10,471 bases of DNA from Spirochaetales bacterium. GTDB taxonomy: Bacteria; Spirochaetota; Spirochaetia; JABEVK01. Of this stretch, positions 6,719-10,471 are shown one piece after another. Position numbers and translations under genes: made by a program. The number at the start of each line of letters is the position of its first letter. Position 1 is the stretch's first letter. The notes beneath the pieces were generated by a model that was given only the letters and a program-made list of their open reading frames with translations, made no database searches and was not told the DNA's origin. The stretch is taken from contig JABEVL010000143.1 of NCBI GenBank assembly GCA_013043995.1, positions 1 through 10,471 of the forward strand, in the 5' to 3' direction.

Positions 6719-8321
6719 GGGGAATATTATACCCTAAATTAGGGATAAAGTCAAACCTCACGGCGTCTTTCCAGGGTTTGAGGGCTTTCCAGTAGAGGTT
6801 CTTGAAGGGGTGAATATCCAGGGGGTTCGGGTACCACCCCCCCACGGATTCACGGTCAATGAGGCTGAAGCCCGGGCTGTGACTCAGAGGAAGGAGCAGA
6901 CCTTGATCCAGAAGGTAGGCCTCGGCCGAAGCCAGGACCTTCATTCGGGGTTCTCCGCTCAGGTACTCTGCTTTTTTCAAAATGGCGTCGTACTGTGGGT
7001 CTGCCATACCAAAGCTATTCAGACTGGAATCAGATTTCCAGAGCAGAAGGAAGGTCGTGGGATCGAGGTAGTCGCCCACCCAGCTGAAGTAGCCGATGAC
7101 GTGGGGCACTTTGTCGATCTGATCGTAGTAGCGGCCGTGAATGGTTTTGCCGACGACCTTGACCCCCAGAGGCGTCCAGGCAGCTTTCAAAAGCTCGAGA
7201 ATTCGGGCACTTTCCGACCCGTCGGGCAGGGCGACCACGACGGGAGGAAGGCCCTTCCCGCCGGGGTAGCCGGCTTGGGCCAGCAGTTTAACGGCTTGCT
7301 CTTTGTCACTCTTGAGTAAACCCTTGGGCGAAGGGTAGCCTTCAAAGGTCGGAATGAGCACCGAGGTGGGCTGGATGTAGGGCTCACGCAGTTTTTGAAT
7401 GGGAGCCGCCAGCCAAAGAGCCTGACGGACACGGGCATCGTTCCAGGGTTTGGAATCGACCCGGAAGTATAGAAAAGTGGTGCCGAACAGGGGAAAGGCT
7501 GAAATCAGCCGGTCACTGAGGACCGCTGATCCGTCGATCCCGTCAGATATCCAGTCGTAATTGCCTTCCTTGAAAGCTTCTGTCACCTTTTGGGCGTCAT
7601 CGCTAAAGGTGAAAACCAGTTTGGGAATCTGGACGTTGGCCTTGTCCCAATAAAGCGGATTTTTGACAAGAACCCACTTCTGGGGGGTGCGCGTGACGAC
7701 CACGTAGGGACCGTCTGAGGCAGGAAAACCTTGGCCAGACTTTCTGAAAGCTGCGGAAAGGGGAACGAAGGCGTAGTGACAAAGGATCGACACGAGTTCG
7801 GGGGCCGGCTGATTGAGTTCTATCACGAGTTTTGTAGGGCTTTCGGCGCGCAGCCCAAGCTGGGAGGGGTCGGTCAGCTTGCCTTCGCGCCAGGCCTTGG
7901 CTCCCTTGACAGAGTCGAGCAACGAAGCGTAGGGGGCCTGGGTCGCCGGGTCCAGAAGTCGGATCCAAGATGCCACAAAGTCCTGGGCGGTCAGGGGCGT
8001 GTCGTCAGAAAAACGAAGTCCGGGGCGAAGGGTGAAGGTGAGCGTTTTTCCGTCTTTCGAGAAGGCCCAGGACTCGGCGGCGCCTGGCTGGGGCCGAAGA
8101 GAAAGGGGATCATAAACGACGAGGCCCTCGTAAAAAGCCGTGTAGATTTCAGCTTCTTCGGTGGTTTGGCTCTTTTGGGGGTCCAGATTGATGGTTTCGG
8201 CGCCAAAATTGACACGGAAGGGATGACCGGGATCGTTTTCGTCGGTACTTTGCGCTGAAAGGGGGCCAAGGCCCAGGGTCAGAAAAGTTAGAAAAAGGGC
8301 GAAAGCTGGCAGTTTGCTCAC
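6711..8321 (-). CDS. periplasmic oligopeptide-binding protein of an ABC transporter (SBP family 5)
   Basis: An OppA/DppA-type solute receptor that would hand peptides, or a similar ligand, to an ABC importer. I chose the GTG at 8321 (536 residues). A GGGAG Shine-Dalgarno lies seven bases before it, and it overlaps the upstream stop in a GTGA arrangement. A TTG at 8345 would put eight extra residues before the signal peptide. Residues 1-23 are a signal peptide (hydrophobic core 5-20, likely cleavage after L-S-A). There is no lipobox Cys, so the protein should be soluble in the periplasm. Family hallmarks include INLDPQKSQTTEEAEIYTAF, YEGLVVYDP, AAESWAFSKDGKTLTFTLRP and GLRFSDDTPLTAQDF (44-115), and near the C-terminus WYPNPLDIHPFKNLYW. 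About 20 residues beyond the usual end are encoded over the carD promoter. No permease or ATPase gene lies in the window, so it is an orphan receptor here. Confidence 0.93.
   Translation of the reverse strand: MSKLPAFALFLTFLTLGLGPLSAQSTDENDPGHPFRVNFGAETINLDPQKSQTTEEAEIYTAFYEGLVVYDPLSLRPQPGAAESWAFSKDGKTLTFTLRPGLRFSDDTPLTAQDFVASWIRLLDPATQAPYASLLDSVKGAKAWREGKLTDPSQLGLRAESPTKLVIELNQPAPELVSILCHYAFVPLSAAFRKSGQGFPASDGPYVVVTRTPQKWVLVKNPLYWDKANVQIPKLVFTFSDDAQKVTEAFKEGNYDWISDGIDGSAVLSDRLISAFPLFGTTFLYFRVDSKPWNDARVRQALWLAAPIQKLREPYIQPTSVLIPTFEGYPSPKGLLKSDKEQAVKLLAQAGYPGGKGLPPVVVALPDGSESARILELLKAAWTPLGVKVVGKTIHGRYYDQIDKVPHVIGYFSWVGDYLDPTTFLLLWKSDSSLNSFGMADPQYDAILKKAEYLSGEPRMKVLASAEAYLLDQGLLLPLSHSPGFSLIDRESVGGWYPNPLDIHPFKNLYWKALKPWKDAVRFDFIPNLGYNIPHA
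6726..6754 (-). promoter_or_regulatory. near-consensus sigma70 promoter of carD, leaderless configuration
   Basis: On the minus strand TTGACT (6754-6749) and TATAAT (6731-6726) are separated by exactly 17 bases: five of six and six of six consensus matches. Only seven bases (ATTCCCC) separate the -10 box from the carD ATG, so the usual start point falls on or beside the A of ATG. The whole promoter is read in frame as the final codons of the binding-protein gene; the -10 box encodes Tyr-Asn. The match is too good for easy dismissal as coding coincidence. Confidence 0.8.
6732..6744. repeat. perfect palindrome in the carD promoter spacer, candidate operator
   Basis: CCCTAA and TTAGGG flank a single central A (CCCTAAATTAGGG). 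It begins one base upstream of the -10 box and fills most of the 17-base spacer. A dimeric regulator bound here would block polymerase. It is also coding sequence of the binding protein (codons for Pro-Asn-Leu-Gly), so chance is possible. Autoregulation by CarD is not implied, since that family shows little sequence preference. Confidence 0.5.
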
Positions 8322-9013
8322 CGTAATGCTCCCAAAAATCCACAAAGAATACCTGCAGCGGTCAAAGCTGCGGCTGTTACCTGAAAAAAAACGTCCGATG
8401 AAGCTTTGGCCTCTTCAAACGGCGTCCCGTTCGCCAAACCGATCCGAAAAACCATCCGATTGTCGTCGGGCCGCCGGAGCACCAGCGGACCGGAAGCGTC
8501 TGAAGCGCAAGCGTCAACTGAAACCGAGGAACCTACGGGAACGCAGGTTTCTTCGTTGAGATAAACTTCCGAACCGTCCCTAAGGTAACGCGCCGTTTTG
8601 AGGCCGGACCAGACGGCGCCGTCGGTTTCAACGGGGAGACTCGCTCCATCCTTTTCCAACTGAAAAGGAACGCTCAGTTCCCGTTCGGCCACCCGCCTTT
8701 GCCTAAGACCCCAAAGGGTGGAGCTTTGACGCTTGACGGTGAGTTTATACCAAACACAGGGAGTTTGGGAAAGCTCTGACGTGAGGGGCGCCGCGCAGAC
8801 GGCTTGGCCTTCAAGGCGCGAAAATTGTGAAAAGGCCCCGGAGCCGAGCTCTCCCCGGATGGCTTTCGCCAAGGCGACGACACTGGCAAGATCGCTAGAC
8901 TGCGGCAAACTCCTCGGCCGAACCTGCCCCAGTCTCAGGGAGAGCAGGGCAAGGGCGAACAAAATCAGACTCAGGAAAAGCCAGGCCACTGGTCTTGTCC
9001 TCTCTGGTACCAT
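8318..9013 (-). CDS. GIDE-domain membrane protein
   Basis: The core (about 66-195) matches the GIDE domain family (Pfam 'E3 ubiquitin ligase', as in human MUL1/MULAN), which in bacteria lacks the RING finger and has no known ubiquitin role. The signature is EGQAVCAAPLTSELSQTPCV followed by W-Y-K-L-T-V (68-93), then a pF-x-L segment (SVPFQLEKDG, 114-123), LRDGSEVYL (144-152) and MVFRIG (187-192). Membrane segments flank it at about 9-28 and 207-229, leaving the domain in a loop outside the inner membrane or inside, depending on topology. I kept the ATG at 9013 because Arg5 and Arg7 before the first membrane segment fit normal orientation. A GTG at 8989 has a better Shine-Dalgarno (AGAGGA, 9003-8998) and would shorten the protein by eight residues. 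The gene overlaps the HPt gene by 43 bases and the binding-protein gene by 4. Confidence 0.85.
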   Translation of the reverse strand: MVPERTRPVAWLFLSLILFALALLSLRLGQVRPRSLPQSSDLASVVALAKAIRGELGSGAFSQFSRLEGQAVCAAPLTSELSQTPCVWYKLTVKRQSSTLWGLRQRRVAERELSVPFQLEKDGASLPVETDGAVWSGLKTARYLRDGSEVYLNEETCVPVGSSVSVDACASDASGPLVLRRPDDNRMVFRIGLANGTPFEEAKASSDVFFQVTAAALTAAGILCGFLGALR

Positions 9014-9717
9014 TCAAGCATTTCTTTGTAGACCGCGTTCAGGTCGTCCAAAAGCCGGGGGGCGTCCTGAAGATCGCCGCCCCGGCCCACCATTTCGAGC
9101 TTGAGGGCTGCTGTCGACAGGGGCAGGGCAAAAACGCCCCGGGCGGCGCCTTTAAGGGTGTGCGCGAGCCTGAAACACTCAGCCGCGTTCTGGGTTTTGA
9201 CCTGAAAAGTCAAATCGTTCAGAATCGACTCGGACCTGCGGAGAAAATTCTCGAGCATTTCCTGGCCGGCCTGGGGGCTGCCGTAAAGGCGGTAGAGTTC
9301 TCTCCAGTCGATGGGCGGGCCCACCTGCAAGGGGCTCCCTATCGGAAGGTTCAGGGCAAAACCGCCGCCTTCGGCCTGTAAGACGCGATGAAAATCAGCC
9401 TGCCAGGAGGGAAGGGCCTCGGGATGAAAGTCGGGAGTGAAGGTTTTGGGAAGCAGAAAACACCATTCATAACCGGCTTCCTGGGGCAACTGAGCCAGGG
9501 TGAATTTGACGGTTAGAACGGGGTGGCCCTGCGCCAAGTCGGCAAAAAAAAGAAAAAGCTGATTTTTGAGGGTGACACGTCTCGCCCGAGCCGTCAGGTC
9601 ATTCGGAGGGACTGTGCCTTCAAAACGGCAACCCAAGGACGGCAGGGTCAAGGACAGGTCTTCAAAAAGTTCCTGAATGAAAGGAAAAACAGCGAAGTCC
9701 TCAAGATTTTCTGCCAT
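8971..9717 (-). CDS. histidine phosphotransfer (HPt) protein with a kinase-like degenerate N-terminus
   Basis: The C-terminal HPt domain (about 138-240) carries phosphorelay histidine His186 in F-R-L-A-H-T-L-K-G-A-A-R, with the following helix (PLSTAALKLE, 199-208) as in HPt four-helix bundles. Such domains pass phosphate between response-regulator receivers. Residues 1-130 are not a standard HPt extension. Their order of segments resembles a histidine-kinase ATPase domain: a helix FIQELFEDLSLTLP, a strand with RFEGTVPP, a D-L-T-A-R-A-R-R helix, strand VLTVKFTL, a late GGGFALNLPI resembling the final strand before the kinase end. The N-box asparagines and the glycine-rich ATP-lid motifs are missing, so ATP binding is unlikely. 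There is no membrane segment. It starts a chain of overlapping genes and has a possible leaderless promoter. No kinase or receiver partner is in the window. Confidence 0.85.
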   Translation of the reverse strand: MAENLEDFAVFPFIQELFEDLSLTLPSLGCRFEGTVPPNDLTARARRVTLKNQLFLFFADLAQGHPVLTVKFTLAQLPQEAGYEWCFLLPKTFTPDFHPEALPSWQADFHRVLQAEGGGFALNLPIGSPLQVGPPIDWRELYRLYGSPQAGQEMLENFLRRSESILNDLTFQVKTQNAAECFRLAHTLKGAARGVFALPLSTAALKLEMVGRGGDLQDAPRLLDDLNAVYKEMLEWYQRGQDQWPGFS

Positions 9718-9723
9718 AGGTCA

Positions 9724-9752
9724 AATTTAGACTCAGTCGCTGTCTGAATCAA
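9724..9752 (-). promoter_or_regulatory. candidate promoter of the HPt gene, leaderless configuration
   Basis: On the minus strand TTGATT (9752-9747) and TAAATT (9729-9724) are 17 bases apart, each with four of six consensus matches. Only six bases (TGACCT) separate the -10 box from the HPt ATG, and no Shine-Dalgarno is present, so transcription may begin at the ATG. Moderate support only. Confidence 0.4.
9730..9750. repeat. imperfect inverted repeat in the HPt promoter spacer
   Basis: GACTCAG (9730-9736) and CTGAATC (9744-9750) are inverted copies with one mismatch, seven bases apart. They cover the spacer and enter the -35 box of the candidate HPt promoter. In the divergent gap between the HPt and cupredoxin genes this could be an operator, but the arms are short. 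Confidence 0.35.
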
Positions 9753-9823
9753 GGTCTGCCAGAAATTTTGATTTTTGCCTCAAAAGACTGGACTTTGGAA
9801 AAGAGACCGAACATTTTAAAAAA

Positions 9824-10390
9824 ATGAAAATCATCAACGGCCTGAAACAACTTTCTTTACTCGTGCTTCTCGGGGTGATGGCGGTTTCTTGCGCACAAAA
9901 GGTTGCCCCCAAGACTAGGGACAATCCTGCGGTTTACCATTTTTCCCTGACGATTCTCCCCGGAGAGGTGCAGGGGAAACCGGGCTGGCCCTTCTACACC
10001 CCGGCAGATTTCACACTGCCTCCCGACTCTGAGGTTGTGGTCACGATCACCAATTACGATCCAGGAACGGAGCCCGTGCCATCGGGTAGGAACGTTGTCA
10101 GTGGTACTGAAGGAAACTCCGAGCTAGCTAACGGTAAACCCGTCTCAAGCCTGGAAGCCGGCCTCGTTTCGCACACTTTTTCGATTGAAAAGCTCAAACT
10201 CAACGTTCCGGTGCCGCCGCTCGTGAAAAAAAGCGGTCCAGGGGTTGTGGTTTTCAGGTTTCATACCCCCGCCGAAGGAACCTACCCTTGGCAGTGCTGG
10301 GCCGCCTGCGGTTCGGGAAAATCGGGCTGGGAAGGCGCCATGTCAACGGAGGGCTTCATGACGGGAACGCTCAAGGTTTCTAGAGAATAG
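9824..10390 (+). CDS. cupredoxin-like lipoprotein
   Basis: Residues 1-22 are a lipoprotein signal with lipobox A-V-S-C, so Cys23 would be lipidated and the protein anchored to a membrane facing the periplasm or cell surface. The rest (about 35-187) reads as one beta-sandwich of the cupredoxin superfamily: strands around YHFSLTILPG (38-47) and SEVVVTITNYD (69-79), the S-H-T-F-S-I segment (116-121) followed by L-N-V-P-V-P, strand GVVVFRFHTP (140-149), and the C-terminal metal loop from Tyr154 with Cys158, Cys162, Met173 and Met179. His117, Cys158/Cys162 and a Met are plausible copper ligands. The C-x3-C spacing is that of a CuA site, but the following His is absent (Lys166). The likely role is electron transfer or copper binding. 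The ATG has no Shine-Dalgarno at normal distance. The gene is divergent from the HPt gene. Confidence 0.9.
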   Translation: MKIINGLKQLSLLVLLGVMAVSCAQKVAPKTRDNPAVYHFSLTILPGEVQGKPGWPFYTPADFTLPPDSEVVVTITNYDPGTEPVPSGRNVVSGTEGNSELANGKPVSSLEAGLVSHTFSIEKLKLNVPVPPLVKKSGPGVVVFRFHTPAEGTYPWQCWAACGSGKSGWEGAMSTEGFMTGTLKVSRE

Positions 10391-10392
10391 GA

Positions 10393-10415
10393 CCCTGCCG
10401 GGCCCTTGCGCAGGG
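10393..10415 (+). other. hairpin downstream of the cupredoxin gene
   Basis: CCCTGC (10393-10398) and GCAGGG (10410-10415) are perfect six-base inverted repeats with an 11-base loop, two bases after the stop codon. There is no T-tract, so it may be an mRNA-stabilising or factor-dependent structure. The remaining bases to the window edge (10416-10471) are very G-rich and I see no gene in them. Confidence 0.3.
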
Positions 10416-10471
10416 ACTCAGCTTCGGGGCGGACTTCCCGGCGGGGGGGAACCCGGTGGTGCGGTGGGGGC

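Noticed and set aside
7731..8258. Plus-strand open frame of 175 codons inside the binding-protein gene
   Set aside because: It is antisense to a clear family 5 binding protein, with a low-complexity Gly/Arg-rich product.
8322..8345. TTG start giving the binding protein eight extra residues
   Set aside because: It would place extra residues before the signal peptide, and the GGGAG ribosome-binding site is spaced correctly for the GTG at 8321.
10430..10471. Very G-rich end of the window, possible G-quadruplex
   Set aside because: The stretch is short and at the edge; it could be a real G-rich spacer or poor sequence at a contig end, and nothing in it can be tested from here.
1..10471. Search for a mobile element, CRISPR array, tRNA, rRNA or defence cassette
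   Set aside because: I saw no direct-repeat array, terminal inverted repeats with a transposase, tRNA-like cloverleaf or integrase. Gene content is ordinary core and signalling genes.

Overview
The window is a run of chromosomal housekeeping and signalling genes. I see no phage, transposon, CRISPR, tRNA or rRNA signal. The best guess is a spirochaete (Spirochaetota) of moderate GC content, possibly environmental. Three things point there: a class III nucleotide cyclase with a C-terminal tail ending in a W-N-G-I-W-T-M-T-S-K pattern of the kind I associate with spirochaetal cyclases; an elongation factor G of the spirochaete/planctomycete/deltaproteobacterial type, which resembles mitochondrial EFG1 more than ordinary bacterial FusA; and a CarD/CdnL-family RNA polymerase regulator. 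The phylum is an inference. No single gene proves it.

Left part, plus strand: a cyclase gene cut by the window edge (1-930) overlaps a gene for a membrane-anchored coiled-coil protein (909-2357). A probable terminator follows, then a sigma70-type promoter whose -35 box lies inside a strong inverted repeat. This promoter drives fusA (2490-4580) and, 15 bases further on, a RecA/KaiC-like P-loop protein with a damaged Walker A motif (4596-5297). A clear rho-independent terminator ends this transcript at 5316-5340.

Middle and right part, minus strand, read from right to left: a protein with a histidine phosphotransfer (HPt) domain and what looks like an eroded histidine-kinase ATPase fold (9717-8971), a GIDE-domain membrane protein (9013-8318), a periplasmic peptide-binding protein (8321-6711), carD (6718-6119) and endonuclease III, nth (5995-5339). 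The first four overlap one another by 43, 4 and 8 bases, so they are probably co-translated. carD also has its own near-consensus promoter inside the 3' end of the binding-protein gene, placed so that transcription would start at or next to the A of its ATG.

Far right, plus strand: a cupredoxin-like lipoprotein gene (9824-10390) is divergent from the HPt gene across a 106-base gap.

The most notable signals are: the apparent leaderless carD promoter with a perfect palindrome in its spacer; the HPt protein with a kinase-like but motif-less N-terminus; the tight HPt/GIDE/binding-protein/carD overlap chain; the unusual metal-ligand pattern of the cupredoxin; and the Ser/Thr substitutions at the cyclase's base-recognition positions. 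No gap between genes exceeds 300 bases.
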